Positions 53,627-63,877 are shown, numbered from the stretch's first letter. The stretch is DNA of 64,000 bases from Bacteroidota bacterium (GCA_023428545.1 JAEYXH010000006.1:43991-107990), one strand, 5' to 3'. Notes: generated from the letters alone by a model not told the origin. Program-made: numbers and translations.

Positions 53627-55735
53627 CTATAAAAGCCCTCGGTTTTTTAATAATGCTTCAATTCCGGGTTCTTTTCCCCTGAATTGCAGATATAGTTTCA
53701 TGGGCTCTTCTGTGCCACCTCGTTCCAGAACATTTCCGCGGAATGACTTGGCAACTTCGGGGTTGAAAATGTCCCCAGTTTCCTTGAAGGCCTCAAATGC
53801 ATCCGCATCCAAGACTTCGGCCCATAAATAGCTGTAATAACCACTGGAGTATCCTCCAGGAAAGGCATGGGAGAAATAGGTTGATTTGTAACGAGGAATA
53901 ATTTCATTGATCAAACCTGCTTTCTTCATTGATTCTTCCTCAAAGGCTTGAACATCGATTTCTTTTTCTTCGGTAAGGGTATGATAATCCATGTCAAGTA
54001 TTGCTGCAGCAATGAATTCTGTTGTTATGAAACCCTGGTTGAATTTGCTGGCTTTCTGTATTTTGTCAACAAGTTCCTGAGGAATGGATTCTCCTGTTTC
54101 ATAGTGGCGGGCATACATGGCAAGCACTTCGGGTTCCGCAGCCCAGTGTTCCATAATCTGGGAGGGAAGCTCAACGAAATCGCGAGCCACATTGGTGCCT
54201 GCCAATGATTGGTAGGTACATTTTGACAAAAGTCCATGAAGACCGTGACCAAACTCATGATAAAGAGTTTCAACCTCATCATAAGAAAGTAGTGCGGGTT
54301 TACCTCCGGTGGGTTTTGAGAAATTGCAGGTGATGGAAACTACCGGTCTGATTTCTTCTCCATTCTTGACGCTTTGCTCACGGTAGTTTGTCATCCAGGC
54401 CCCACCGCTTTTGCTTGCCCTTGGGTAATAGTCCATATAAAGAACCCCAATATGTGATCCGTCGCTGTCTTTTACTTCAAAGACTTCACACTCAGGATGG
54501 AATACTGGCATGTCGTTCAATAAGGTGAAATTTAATCCAAAAAGCTTATTGGCCACTGCAAACATGCCATCCCTGACGTTGTTCAGTTCGAAATAGGGCC
54601 TGAGTTGTTCTTCATCAAGGTCAAATTTCTCCTTCCTGACTTTTTCTGCATAATACCACCAATCCCAGCTTTCGAGTTTGAAGTCTCCACCTTCGCGATT
54701 GATCATTGCCTGCATATCATTGGCTTCCTCTTTGGCGCGAATTAATCCGGGTTCCCAAACCTTCCATAACAAATCATATACATTGGCAGGTGTTTTGGCC
54801 ATGTTGTCATCTAAAACAAATTCTGCCCAACTGTTAAATCCCATCAGTTGTGCCTTGCGGATTCTCAGGTTAACAAATTGCCCGATAAGTGCTTTATTGT
54901 CGTATTCGTTGTTGTTATTGGATCGATTGAACATAGCCTTGTAAAGCTTTTCACGCAGGTCTCTTCTTTCTGAATATGTAAGGAAAGGAATCCATGACGG
55001 CTTATGAAGGGTGAAAAGCCATTTGCCTTCTTGTCCCGCATTTTTGGCTTCCTCGGCCGCGGCATTGACCACTGACTCCGGCAGTCCAGCGAGATCTTCT
55101 TCTGAATCAAGTATAAGCTTGAAATTATTGGTTTCTGCCAGCATATTCTGGCTGAATTTCAGCTCAAGAAGAGAAAGTTGCTCATTGATCTTTTTTAGTT
55201 CTTCTTTTTTATCGGCCTCCAGGTTGGCGCCACCGCGGACAAAACTTTTATAGGTTTCTTTCAGTAGACGGTCCTGTTCAGGATTCAGTCCCAATGTCTC
55301 CCTGTTATCGTAAACAGCTTTTACCTGGTTAAACAAAATTTCATTCAGGTAAATTGCATCATGATGCTGGGATAATTTGGGTGCTACCTCCTCCGCAATG
55401 TTATCCATTTCGGTATTGGTATTGGCTTCCTTAACATTGAAGAACACCAGGGAGACTCTTGTAAGGAGGTCACCACTGGCTTCAAAAGCCTCTATTGTAT
55501 TACTGAAAGTGGGAAGATCAGAGTTGTTCGTAATGGATTCAATTTCTGCACTGTGTTTCTTCATGCCCTCTTCGAATGCCGGCATATAATGTTCTATTTG
55601 AATCTTGTCAAACGGTGGAACTTCAAATGGGGTGTTGTAAACTTCAAAAAATGGATTCATATTCTGTTTGTTTTCGGTTTGGCTGCAGGATATTATGAAG
55701 CCTGCAAGGACCAATAAGAGTAATGGTTTTTTCAC
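53627..55735 (-). CDS. M3 family metallopeptidase (peptidyl-dipeptidase Dcp-like), lipoprotein
   Basis: From GTG 55735 the product is 702 residues and starts VKKPLLLLVLAGFIISC, a lipoprotein signal with Cys at the lipobox. A TTG at 55771 would lie upstream of a TAAGTTTG -7 element (55760-55767, minus strand), so I prefer the shorter start. The catalytic zinc site is YHEFGHGLHGLLSK, with the glutamate ligand in the following helix. Family members cleave oligopeptides in the periplasm or cytoplasm. The length matches Dcp/oligopeptidase A (about 680-700). Confidence 0.92.
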   Translation of the reverse strand: MKKPLLLLVLAGFIISCSQTENKQNMNPFFEVYNTPFEVPPFDKIQIEHYMPAFEEGMKKHSAEIESITNNSDLPTFSNTIEAFEASGDLLTRVSLVFFNVKEANTNTEMDNIAEEVAPKLSQHHDAIYLNEILFNQVKAVYDNRETLGLNPEQDRLLKETYKSFVRGGANLEADKKEELKKINEQLSLLELKFSQNMLAETNNFKLILDSEEDLAGLPESVVNAAAEEAKNAGQEGKWLFTLHKPSWIPFLTYSERRDLREKLYKAMFNRSNNNNEYDNKALIGQFVNLRIRKAQLMGFNSWAEFVLDDNMAKTPANVYDLLWKVWEPGLIRAKEEANDMQAMINREGGDFKLESWDWWYYAEKVRKEKFDLDEEQLRPYFELNNVRDGMFAVANKLFGLNFTLLNDMPVFHPECEVFEVKDSDGSHIGVLYMDYYPRASKSGGAWMTNYREQSVKNGEEIRPVVSITCNFSKPTGGKPALLSYDEVETLYHEFGHGLHGLLSKCTYQSLAGTNVARDFVELPSQIMEHWAAEPEVLAMYARHYETGESIPQELVDKIQKASKFNQGFITTEFIAAAILDMDYHTLTEEKEIDVQAFEEESMKKAGLINEIIPRYKSTYFSHAFPGGYSSGYYSYLWAEVLDADAFEAFKETGDIFNPEVAKSFRGNVLERGGTEEPMKLYLQFRGKEPGIEALLKNRGLL

Positions 55736-55900
55736 GGAACTAAGTTTTAATATTAGCTGCAAACTTAGCAATTTGTATTGTTTCTTGTTCGGGAATCATG
55801 ACCATTTACTGTCCTGAAATTTTTTATTGTTTAAAAAATAATACCTGATACTTAAACAAAATTCCTTTCGGTATGTTTTAATGCTATAATTCCAAAAGTC

Positions 55901-56650
55901 ATGAATGAAAAACCAATTTTTATAGGAGTGAATGGTAATGGGCTAATGAGTGAAAAACTGAATGGACATCACAATGGCCACAAAGGTTATGTCAATGGTT
56001 CTGTAAATAATGTCTCAGACATCGGTGACATGCACGTAGCAACATCCATTGATACTCCCTTGCGTACAGATGCATTTAAACTCAGTGATGCAGAAAAAGT
56101 AGCCATTATTGAGGAAAAATTCCATGAAATCCTTACGACCCTCGGCATGGATTTGACTGACGACAGTTTAAGGGGGACTCCTCACAGAGTTGCAAAAATG
56201 TATGTAAAGGAGATCTTTTATGGACTGAACCCTGAAAACAAACCAAAGATTTCAGTATTTGACAACAAGTTTAAATATGGTGAAATGCTGGTTGAAAAGG
56301 AGATACAGGTTCAATCCTTTTGTGAGCATCATTTTCTGCCCATAGTAGGAAGAGCTCATGTAGGGTACGTATCAAATGGTGTTGTAATTGGATTATCAAA
56401 AATTAACCGAATTGTCGATTACTTTGCCAGAAGACCACAGGTACAAGAGCGTTTGACAGTGCAGATTGCCAATGAGCTAAAGAAAGCACTGAATACCGAT
56501 GATATTGCAGTGGTAATTGATGCAAAACATATGTGTGTGTCTTGCCGGGGAATCCAGGATGACCATAGTAGCACCGTAACTGCCGAGTATTCAGGAAAAT
56601 TCAAAGACAGGGCAACTCGTGATGAGTTTTTGAAATATATCAAATTGTGA
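55901..56650 (+). CDS. folE: GTP cyclohydrolase I FolE with N-terminal extension
   Basis: A 249-residue enzyme. The catalytic core starts near residue 60. Zinc/active-site residues are Cys141 and His144 in SFCEHHFLPI and Cys212 in MCVSCRG. GTPHRVAKMYVKEIFYGLNP and GLSKINRIVDYFARRPQVQERL are family signatures. It makes dihydroneopterin triphosphate for folate. The first 55 residues are extra and contain an NGHHNGHKG cluster that could bind metal; an alternative start at residue 16 would remove only part of it. Confidence 0.93.
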   Translation: MNEKPIFIGVNGNGLMSEKLNGHHNGHKGYVNGSVNNVSDIGDMHVATSIDTPLRTDAFKLSDAEKVAIIEEKFHEILTTLGMDLTDDSLRGTPHRVAKMYVKEIFYGLNPENKPKISVFDNKFKYGEMLVEKEIQVQSFCEHHFLPIVGRAHVGYVSNGVVIGLSKINRIVDYFARRPQVQERLTVQIANELKKALNTDDIAVVIDAKHMCVSCRGIQDDHSSTVTAEYSGKFKDRATRDEFLKYIKL

Positions 56651-56692
56651 TTTGGGACTTTATTTGAATCCGGAAAAATCATTTTATATTTA

Positions 56693-56733
56693 CTTCATTA
56701 AGGAGCCATAAACTTTATAGCTCCTTAATGAAG
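56693..56733. terminator. Long hairpin at the convergent folE/GNAT ends
   Basis: A 14-bp perfect stem (56693-56706 with 56720-56733), plus inner ATAAA/TTTAT pairing. It overlaps the last codons and stop of the GNAT gene, so for that gene it acts at the very end of the reading frame. Confidence 0.65.
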
Positions 56734-57839
56734 ATTCGGTATCTTTTGTAGACTTTGCCTCCCATACGTTCCATTTCGGCCCTGACTTTCAGGTTTGTTT
56801 CAAGTTCCAAATGGGAGTCCATTACTTTTTTCCCGTTTTTACGGGCCGATTCAATCAAACGCGCCCCCATTAACATGTCAAGGCCACGCCCTTGATAGTC
56901 GGGGTGTATTGCTCCAAGTAACAGGTTTAATTGAGTCGATTTTTTACCTGCCATCAACAATTGAATAAATCCAAACGGCAAAAGTTTCCCTCGACTTTTC
57001 CGAAACCCTTCACTTAGGTCTGACATTCCCAAAACAAATGCAATTACGTCATTCTTCCCGTTCACTATGATTTTTATAAATTCAGGGTTGATAAGGTATA
57101 GGTAACGGTTAGCCATTTCATCCATTTCGCGTGAAGTAAATGGAATAAAGCCGTAAATATCTGTAAAAGTCTGGTTGACAAGAGTAAGTACAGGATGAAT
57201 ATAATGCCTGACCTTTCGTCTGGAATTAAATTCCACTACTTTAAGGTCGGTCTTTCGATTTCTGAATCTTTCTTCAATCTTTGTGATTAATTCTGGTTGT
57301 GTTTCAGGCACGGGGATTTTATATACTACGAGATCCAGCTTTGCCTGGAATCCATAATTCATAGTCAAGTCAACCATGTATGGCTGGTTACAGTTGGTTG
57401 CTATGGATATTGGCTCATTATACCCCTCAATCATAAACCCTTGGGGATCCTTATCCGAAAAACCTAAAGGACCTACAAGGTGAGTCATTCCTTTTGAATT
57501 AGCCCAATCCTTAACAGAGTTCATCAGTTCATTATAAATTATCGGATTATTTTCCGTTTCCAGATAAGCAAATCTCGCATGTTTTTCATTATGCTTAAGG
57601 TTATAGGATCGGTGGATAATTCCCATAATCCTTCCTATTGGGCGTTTGCCTTGAAATGCCAACAGCAGGATAGTATCACAATGAGAAAATGAATCGTTTT
57701 TTTTTGGATCGAAGTAGTCCCATTCATCCATATAAATCGGAGGAACCCAGTTTTCATGGTTAGCATGGATATATGAGGGTAGATAGATGAAATCGTGAAG
57801 AAGTTTTCGGGAATTAACCTCAATAATATCGACCATCAT
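56715..57839 (-). CDS. GNAT-type acyltransferase-like protein
   Basis: A 374-residue protein. The C-terminal GNAT acetyl-CoA region is LLLGAIHPDYQGRGLDMLMGARLIESARKNGKKV (Q-G-R-G-L, about 310-345), preceded by a substrate domain. The N-terminal half (including VPPIYMDEWDYFD and LVGPLGFSDKDPQGFMIEGYNEP) is the conserved Bacteroidota version of this family. Substrate unknown; possibilities are an aminoacyl or lipid-linked amine. It is convergent with folE. Confidence 0.75.
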   Translation of the reverse strand: MMVDIIEVNSRKLLHDFIYLPSYIHANHENWVPPIYMDEWDYFDPKKNDSFSHCDTILLLAFQGKRPIGRIMGIIHRSYNLKHNEKHARFAYLETENNPIIYNELMNSVKDWANSKGMTHLVGPLGFSDKDPQGFMIEGYNEPISIATNCNQPYMVDLTMNYGFQAKLDLVVYKIPVPETQPELITKIEERFRNRKTDLKVVEFNSRRKVRHYIHPVLTLVNQTFTDIYGFIPFTSREMDEMANRYLYLINPEFIKIIVNGKNDVIAFVLGMSDLSEGFRKSRGKLLPFGFIQLLMAGKKSTQLNLLLGAIHPDYQGRGLDMLMGARLIESARKNGKKVMDSHLELETNLKVRAEMERMGGKVYKRYRIFIKEL

Positions 57840-57994
57840 ATTTGATCAGTTTTAATGATTACTCCACCTGGGACACAGGCGTTATTGCAATGGAACTACT
57901 GACTTTCAAATATACATTTATTCTACACTTCCATTATTGCATATAATGGGTCCTTAAATCTCTAATCTTCAGAGTTCCTGGAAGACTTATTGCA

Positions 57995-59683
57995 TCATTT
58001 TTCATTTGCCAATGGCTTATCAGGATTATATTTGGTAAATACATATCCGTTCTTTTCGTAGAGATATTCAAGTTGAGGGTATTTCTCCAGATATTGCAGT
58101 TTTCTGGTAATTTTCATCACAATGAACAGTTCGCGATCTTCAGGGATTGCGATAGGGTTGGATAGGTCTGAAATGTCAGGAAACGATGGTGGAATTCTCC
58201 TTCCGTAAAATAAAGGTGCATAACTTTTAAATCCTATGGTTTCAACATAACTTTTTTCAGGATCGGTTGATTTACAAAATTTAATTAATGATGCCTGTGA
58301 ATAGGACTCAATTTTGGGTATAATCAGGATCATGCTGAGGTATATATATAACATGCTGCCACCCAACAAACTTAATATCGCCTTTTGTGTTTGTGAACGC
58401 TTCCTGAACCAAAGGAAGCCCAGATATCCGAATGCCAAGGTAATACCCGATAACCACTCCAGCCTTGACCATCCACCCTTTGCCTCCAGGTTGGCCTTCG
58501 CAAAGGAATCTTTTATCAGATCGTTATCAAGTAGGTAGGTTTTAATAACATCAAGATTAGACAGAAAAATCAGGATTGACAAGTAGACAAAAACGATGAT
58601 CCCTAATCCGACAGTCATAATTTTGCTTGCGCTCTTACGGGAATCAATGAGGTTGTGAATATGAATTGCTGCCAAAAATGAAACCGGGAAGTATGCCAGT
58701 GATGAGTAATGAACTATCTTGGTTTTTACAATTGTAAAGAGTAGAAGGACGGTCATCATAATTACGATGTTCCAAATGACGTCATGTTTTTGTACAGGCA
58801 AAATATTTTTTTTAACCTTCAAGGATGGTATGGCAAACAATGAGGCCGGGAATACACCGATTAATACGACGACAAAGTGGTACAGAAAAAATCCTCCATG
58901 GCCGGCACCTTCTGTGCTGAACAGCCTGATTTGGTATTCAATGAAATCAACAATTATCTTTCCATTTCCAGTAAGGAGCTGATGGAGGAACCACGAGCCT
59001 CCGGTCAGAATTGTGGCAAGCGAAAAAATAACAACATGTTTTAAGTATATTATTGTCCTGAAGCGATTGACAACCAGGAAGATGGTAAGCGTAAGCACTG
59101 CGATCAGAACACCCGCCGGACCTTTGGTGAGGATAGCCAGGCCAAGCAGTATTCCTCCAATAAGGGTTAAGATGGTCCTGTTGCCATTAAATTGGTTGTC
59201 TGTGTATCGGATCAGTGTATATATCGATCCGTAGATAAACAAGTTAAACCAGGGATCGATTATGCCCGACTTGAAATAAAAGAAAGGAAGAAATGAACTT
59301 GCATAAACCAAAGCCCAAATCCACCCGAATTTGAAACCAAAGTGTCTGCGTCCAACCTCAAATAAGAACAAAAGAGTTAGCATTCCGCAAATGGCATTCG
59401 GAAATCGTGCCGCGAATTCATTTATTCCAAATAATTTCATGGAAATGACCTGCATCCATATAAAAAGTGGAGGCTTCTCCCAAAAGGGTTCAAAGTTGAT
59501 CATGACGGTGGCATAGTCACCAGTGGTTATCATTTCCCTGGCCGACTCGGCAAAATTGATCTCATCCCAGTCAAATAGATGAAGCTGACCATTAAAAGAG
59601 AGAAACAAGACCATGGCCCCAAGGAAAATGAATATCCGAATGCCATTAACCCTGCTTAGTTTCATCATCATATTAAATTGCAA
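57995..59683 (-). CDS. GT39/ArnT-like membrane glycosyltransferase
   Basis: A 562-residue membrane protein with about 11-12 helices. The DE motif after helix 1, LFDWDEINFAESAREM, is typical of lipid-sugar-dependent transferases (Pmt/ArnT). It uses a polyprenyl-linked sugar donor to modify protein or lipid A in the periplasm. The acceptor is unknown. It is transcribed alone, divergent from nothing and flanked by intergenic stretches of about 150 nt each. Confidence 0.88.
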   Translation of the reverse strand: MQFNMMMKLSRVNGIRIFIFLGAMVLFLSFNGQLHLFDWDEINFAESAREMITTGDYATVMINFEPFWEKPPLFIWMQVISMKLFGINEFAARFPNAICGMLTLLFLFEVGRRHFGFKFGWIWALVYASSFLPFFYFKSGIIDPWFNLFIYGSIYTLIRYTDNQFNGNRTILTLIGGILLGLAILTKGPAGVLIAVLTLTIFLVVNRFRTIIYLKHVVIFSLATILTGGSWFLHQLLTGNGKIIVDFIEYQIRLFSTEGAGHGGFFLYHFVVVLIGVFPASLFAIPSLKVKKNILPVQKHDVIWNIVIMMTVLLLFTIVKTKIVHYSSLAYFPVSFLAAIHIHNLIDSRKSASKIMTVGLGIIVFVYLSILIFLSNLDVIKTYLLDNDLIKDSFAKANLEAKGGWSRLEWLSGITLAFGYLGFLWFRKRSQTQKAILSLLGGSMLYIYLSMILIIPKIESYSQASLIKFCKSTDPEKSYVETIGFKSYAPLFYGRRIPPSFPDISDLSNPIAIPEDRELFIVMKITRKLQYLEKYPQLEYLYEKNGYVFTKYNPDKPLANEK

Positions 59684-59846
59684 AATGTTGGCACGAAAAT
59701 ATAAAAGTAATTGATGTTCACCTGAAAGATTGATAATAATATCTCATACTTTCAGATCCCAAAATATCCATGTCAATAAGTTATCATGGAACTTGTGAAA
59801 CAAATTGAACCAAAAGGATTTTTCTATCGGAATACAAGGAAGTACT

Positions 59847-61289
59847 TCAAGTGACACGATTTTTTCGATTGTTAACCTGCCGACTGAATACCCAGAAGAA
59901 AATTACGGATAGCAGTGTTGCCGAAAAACCAATAGTTAAAGATATTTGCATATTCAATGAAAACCCTTCCGGAGAGAAAAACAGGTAGGTTGTTATCACC
60001 GCAGTCATGAAAAGAGCAGGTATCAGGGTAATCCAAAAGTTTTTACCATTTAAAACCAGATAAACGGTAATAGTCCAAAGTACAATGGTGGCAAGGGTTT
60101 GGTTTGACCAGGCAAAATACCTCCAAATGATGTCAAAATTAATCTTGGTGATCAGGTACCCTGCTGCAAATAATGGAATACTTATAAGAAGCCTGTTAAA
60201 TAAAGGGTTTTGTTTTAACTTCAGAAAGTCAGCAACGATCAGTCGGGCACTTCTGAAAGCGGTATCGCCTGAAGTTATAGGGGCAGCCACGACTCCAAGC
60301 AGCGCCAAAAATCCACCAAATTTTCCCAGTAGTGAGTTGGAAATCTCATTGACCACCCAGGCTGCATTGCCCTGATGCGCGTTCATGATATTATTTAATT
60401 CCCCAATTCCCCCAAAAAAGCTCATGCTAATGGTTGCCCAAATCATGGCAACGAGTCCTTCGGTAATCATGGCGCCGTAAAAAACCCTACGTCCATGCAT
60501 TTCATTGGTAATACACCTTGCCATCATGGGCGATTGTGTCGCATGAAACCCGGATATCGCTCCACAGGCTATGGTGATAAAAAGCATAGGGAAGATTGGA
60601 AATTTTTCGCCGCCTGAATGAAAATTCCTAAGATTGTCGGGCGTGAGTTCCGGTATTTTAAAGTCATTAATGAAAAGGGATATAAAAAGGCTAATGGCCA
60701 TAAAGAAAAGGGCAAACCCAAATATTGGATAGATTCGTCCTATAATTTTATCGATAGGCAGGAGCGTAGCAAAAATGTAATAAACAAAAACTGAAGATAC
60801 CCAAAAAGCCATCGTGCCAAAATGGGGGAAGAGTCCTGATAAAATTTTTGCCGGACCAATCACAAAAACCGCTCCCACCAATACCATTAGAAATACGGTA
60901 AATCCCCGCATGAATTGTTTTACCCCATTTCCTATATATATACCGACTATCTCGGTAATGCTTAGTCCCTTGTGCTGGATTGACAGCATTCCCGAAAAAT
61001 AATCATGGACTGCACCTCCGAATACTGAGCCAAGTATGATCCAAAGGTAGGCTACGGGTCCCCACATTGCACCGGCAACTGCCCCAAAAATTGGTCCGAG
61101 GCCCGCAATGTTCAAAAACTGGATCAAGAATATTTTCGGCCATGCCATGGGAATGTAGTCGACCCCATCGGGCATTGTTATCGCAGGTGTGGCTCTTTGC
61201 TGATCAGTGCCAAAAACCCGTTCCATGTAACGACCATAAAAAACATACCCTGATATAAGGATCAGGATGGCTATGATGAGCGTAATCAT
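59847..61289 (-). CDS. cstA: Carbon starvation protein A (CstA-like transporter)
   Basis: A 480-residue protein with many hydrophobic helices. CstA hallmarks are GDTAFRSARLIVADFL, SVFGGAVHDYFSGMLSIQHKG and GCGAISGFHATQSP-like segments, all visible. It is the shorter CstA version (about 480, not 700). Members import peptides or pyruvate during starvation. Start ATG 61289. No regulatory partner (BtsR/YpdB-type) is adjacent. Confidence 0.9.
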   Translation of the reverse strand: MITLIIAILILISGYVFYGRYMERVFGTDQQRATPAITMPDGVDYIPMAWPKIFLIQFLNIAGLGPIFGAVAGAMWGPVAYLWIILGSVFGGAVHDYFSGMLSIQHKGLSITEIVGIYIGNGVKQFMRGFTVFLMVLVGAVFVIGPAKILSGLFPHFGTMAFWVSSVFVYYIFATLLPIDKIIGRIYPIFGFALFFMAISLFISLFINDFKIPELTPDNLRNFHSGGEKFPIFPMLFITIACGAISGFHATQSPMMARCITNEMHGRRVFYGAMITEGLVAMIWATISMSFFGGIGELNNIMNAHQGNAAWVVNEISNSLLGKFGGFLALLGVVAAPITSGDTAFRSARLIVADFLKLKQNPLFNRLLISIPLFAAGYLITKINFDIIWRYFAWSNQTLATIVLWTITVYLVLNGKNFWITLIPALFMTAVITTYLFFSPEGFSLNMQISLTIGFSATLLSVIFFWVFSRQVNNRKNRVT

Positions 61290-61378
61290 CTATGTTTGAT
61301 TTGATCTGGTTTATTCATGATCGCAATCACCCTATTTATGACAGCAGGATTACCGCGATCCAAGATTGTAACGTTAGT

Positions 61379-62035
61379 TTAATCATCAATAATGATTTCC
61401 CCAAAATATTCAGGCCGGTGGTAATCCGGTTGTGGTGTCCCAATCGGAGCCCATGTGACAAAGTGAGGCACGGGTAATTCATCGCCACACTTGTAAAAGT
61501 TGGCACTGGCAGTTTTACCTTTGAGCTTGAATCCGGAATCATGGATGAAGCTTGTGGAAGGAATTATGCTGGTCAGTGACCATGAAATGTCACCCAGTCG
61601 TGTTTCGAAAGGGAGATTTCCCAAGGTGGATTCCACTGATATCTTTTTGATTACATCTTCCGGGAGCAATTTCCGGTTGTGCCTGCCTTCTCCATGGGCT
61701 ACATGGATTGTTCCGATACAGTTAAACTCGAAATTATAATAGTATTTTCCATCCAATGAAATGAAGAATTCAACGCAACTGTCTTTATAAACATCGCCAT
61801 TGATGCGGGTTTCAACTGCCCTGACCGATTGTTCACGTACATCAAACTTTAAAATTATCTGGTCAGCCCAATGAGCAATCCGAAATTTAACTTCTGGGCA
61901 ATATGGATAGGATAGCCAATTTATATTTGAAATAGCATGGGGTTCACACTGATTTTCAAGACTGGTTGAAAGGCTTTTAATGTCGTATGGTTCCGACGGA
62001 AAGATTCTGGTAATTTCTAAGGATTGTTTTTTCAT
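61379..62035 (-). CDS. Carbohydrate-binding family 9-like protein
   Basis: A 218-residue beta-rich protein. HVAHGEGRHNRKLLP, DSCVEFFISLDGKYYYNFEFNCIG and a tail PVPHFVTWAPIGTPQPDYHRPEYFGEI match the CBM9-like group of Bacteroidota. No signal peptide is visible, so binding partner and location are unclear. It is alone, 344 nt or less from its neighbours. Confidence 0.8.
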   Translation of the reverse strand: MKKQSLEITRIFPSEPYDIKSLSTSLENQCEPHAISNINWLSYPYCPEVKFRIAHWADQIILKFDVREQSVRAVETRINGDVYKDSCVEFFISLDGKYYYNFEFNCIGTIHVAHGEGRHNRKLLPEDVIKKISVESTLGNLPFETRLGDISWSLTSIIPSTSFIHDSGFKLKGKTASANFYKCGDELPVPHFVTWAPIGTPQPDYHRPEYFGEIIIDD

Positions 62036-62287
62036 ATGGTAATGTTGCAGTATTATTTAAGTCCATTAAAGATAGAAAATGTTTCTGCTTCTGATTCGTT
62101 GCCCTAAATGAGGAATAATAGTACCGTTACTATTCAAAAATTGAATTAAAATTATCTGCAAGCTGGTGGTTTAAAATTGTATGGATAATTACCTTTAGGG
62201 TGTAAAATGAATCATCGTATGCTATTTAGGCTCAGGATGATTTTTTTACTTTTTATGCCATTGTTTAATTTTTATAAAATATACAAA

Positions 62288-63349
62288 ATGAAATATTTGT
62301 TCGTAAGAGTTTGTGTGTCTCTTCTAATGATTGCTTTCTCTTTGCAAAGTATCGCAGAGGAGAGGTGGCTAACATCGTATGTGACAAATAAACAATTGGA
62401 TCAGACTTTTGAATCGAACCAAGATCAACGAATCCGGGTTCTTTTTGATACTGATGCCAATAATGAGCTTGACGACCAGCATGCCTTGGCATACCTTTTA
62501 TTTAATGGAGATGCATTCGATGTTGTGGGCATTACTGTAAATACTACATTCAATGGCGGCAATATTGATGAACAATACAAGGAGGCTGAAAGAGTTATGC
62601 GCCTTTGCAATCATTTCGATAAAATTCCTTTGATCAAAGGTGCAAATGGTTCTTTTGAAGAAATACGTACCTCGCTGTCATCCGAAAAATATGACGGAAT
62701 GGAGGCTGTTAAGTTTATCATCGAACAGGCAAATGCCACAGCCAATGGGAAATTAGTCTTGCTGCCTGTCGGCAAACTTACAAATGTGGCACTTGCACTG
62801 CTTATAGATCCATCGATTGCAAGCAAAATTCGTATTGTTTGGCTTGGTTCAAATTATCCGGATGCTGGCGAGTATAATCTGGAAAATGATATACCTTCCC
62901 TGAATTACATACTTTCTTTGAATGTTCCATTCGAGATGGTTACTGTACGATATGGCAATAATACAGGTACGGATGCCGTTAGGGCAAGTCTTGAAGAGAT
63001 CAGAACAAAAATGCCAGGCAAAGGACCAAAAATAAGTCAACCTGTGACAGGGAGACATGGTGGGGCCTTTGACTGTTTTGGTGATTATTCAGTTAACCTT
63101 TTTGAGCATATCGAATTACATGGTGAAGAGCCTTCTCGCGCCTTGTTTGATATGGCAGCCGTTGCAATAGTAAAGAATCCGGCATGGGCTAATTACAGGG
63201 AAATATCTGCTCCTGTCTATTATCAGGAAGGTTGGGTGGAGCAACCTGAAAACAAGAGGTTGATAGGTGTTTGGGAGTTTTTCGACCAACAATCAATTTT
63301 GAAAGATTTCTATTCTACAATGGAATACATAGTGCCTGTCAAAAAATAA
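62288..63349 (+). CDS. Inosine-uridine-type nucleoside hydrolase, secreted
   Basis: From ATG 62288 the protein is 353 residues with a signal peptide (about 1-23, ending SIAEE). An upstream ATG at 62207 adds 27 hydrophobic residues and is rejected. The calcium/active-site motif DTDANNELDDQHAL is at 54-67, and NTTFNGGNIDEQY and TGRHGGAFDCFGDY follow. It cleaves the N-glycosidic bond of ribonucleosides. It is convergent with the small gene at 63351. Confidence 0.9.
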   Translation: MKYLFVRVCVSLLMIAFSLQSIAEERWLTSYVTNKQLDQTFESNQDQRIRVLFDTDANNELDDQHALAYLLFNGDAFDVVGITVNTTFNGGNIDEQYKEAERVMRLCNHFDKIPLIKGANGSFEEIRTSLSSEKYDGMEAVKFIIEQANATANGKLVLLPVGKLTNVALALLIDPSIASKIRIVWLGSNYPDAGEYNLENDIPSLNYILSLNVPFEMVTVRYGNNTGTDAVRASLEEIRTKMPGKGPKISQPVTGRHGGAFDCFGDYSVNLFEHIELHGEEPSRALFDMAAVAIVKNPAWANYREISAPVYYQEGWVEQPENKRLIGVWEFFDQQSILKDFYSTMEYIVPVKK

Positions 63350-63350
63350 A

Positions 63351-63635
63351 TTATTGTTTTTGGCTGTCCGGGTTTTTCTCAGAAAGTTCATCCGGGTTCA
63401 TAGCAGTCATGTCCCATGCATAGTCTGTGTCGTGAATTGAGAATTCCTTCTCGGTTTGGAGCAATTCATTTAATTGCTCAGAGAAACGTCTGGATTCCTG
63501 GATAAATCTGTTTTCATCCTCCAGCCAGTGTTGGTAAAGTTCTTCAAAGATTTCCTCCTCATGGTGCTTGAATGTCCTGGCTGAGCGGAAAGCCTGATAT
63601 CGGGGCATACCCATATATTCACACTTATTTTCCAT
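63351..63635 (-). CDS. Hypothetical 94-residue charged protein
   Basis: A highly charged, helical protein without signal or membrane segment (Glu/Arg/His-rich). Family not recognised. It follows the holin-like gene by 16 nt on the same strand, so it is probably in the same small operon. It stops 1 nt before the end of the nucleoside hydrolase gene on the other strand. Confidence 0.45.
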   Translation of the reverse strand: MENKCEYMGMPRYQAFRSARTFKHHEEEIFEELYQHWLEDENRFIQESRRFSEQLNELLQTEKEFSIHDTDYAWDMTAMNPDELSEKNPDSQKQ

Positions 63636-63651
63636 ATAACCCTATCTAGAT

Positions 63652-63876
63652 TTAATCTTTGCCCTTCAACCGTGCTGCAACCTTCTCAACAGACTTCAAA
63701 GAGATGGAAGCCACAAACAGATAAAGGGAATACTCCAGAACTACCTTTAGTATTTCAATATCTAATTTAAACACCAGACCAAGAACCATAACACCCAGCA
63801 TAAAAGCAAAGGTAATTATGGTAATTGTCCGGTTACTGCTTACATTATCACTATTACTCAACAATTCTTTCAACAT
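63652..63876 (-). CDS. Small two-helix membrane protein, holin-like
   Basis: A 74-residue protein with two membrane helices (about 19-40 and 45-64) and basic ends (MLKELLSN at the N-terminus, KSVEKVAARLKGKD at the C-terminus). This size and layout fit phage holins, but many small Bacteroidota membrane proteins look similar. Its ATG follows the upstream partial gene's stop by 1 nt. Confidence 0.5.
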   Translation of the reverse strand: MLKELLSNSDNVSSNRTITIITFAFMLGVMVLGLVFKLDIEILKVVLEYSLYLFVASISLKSVEKVAARLKGKD

Positions 63877-63877
63877 A

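Noticed and set aside
62207..62287. Upstream start of the nucleoside hydrolase
   Set aside because: It adds 27 hydrophobic residues in front of a complete signal peptide.
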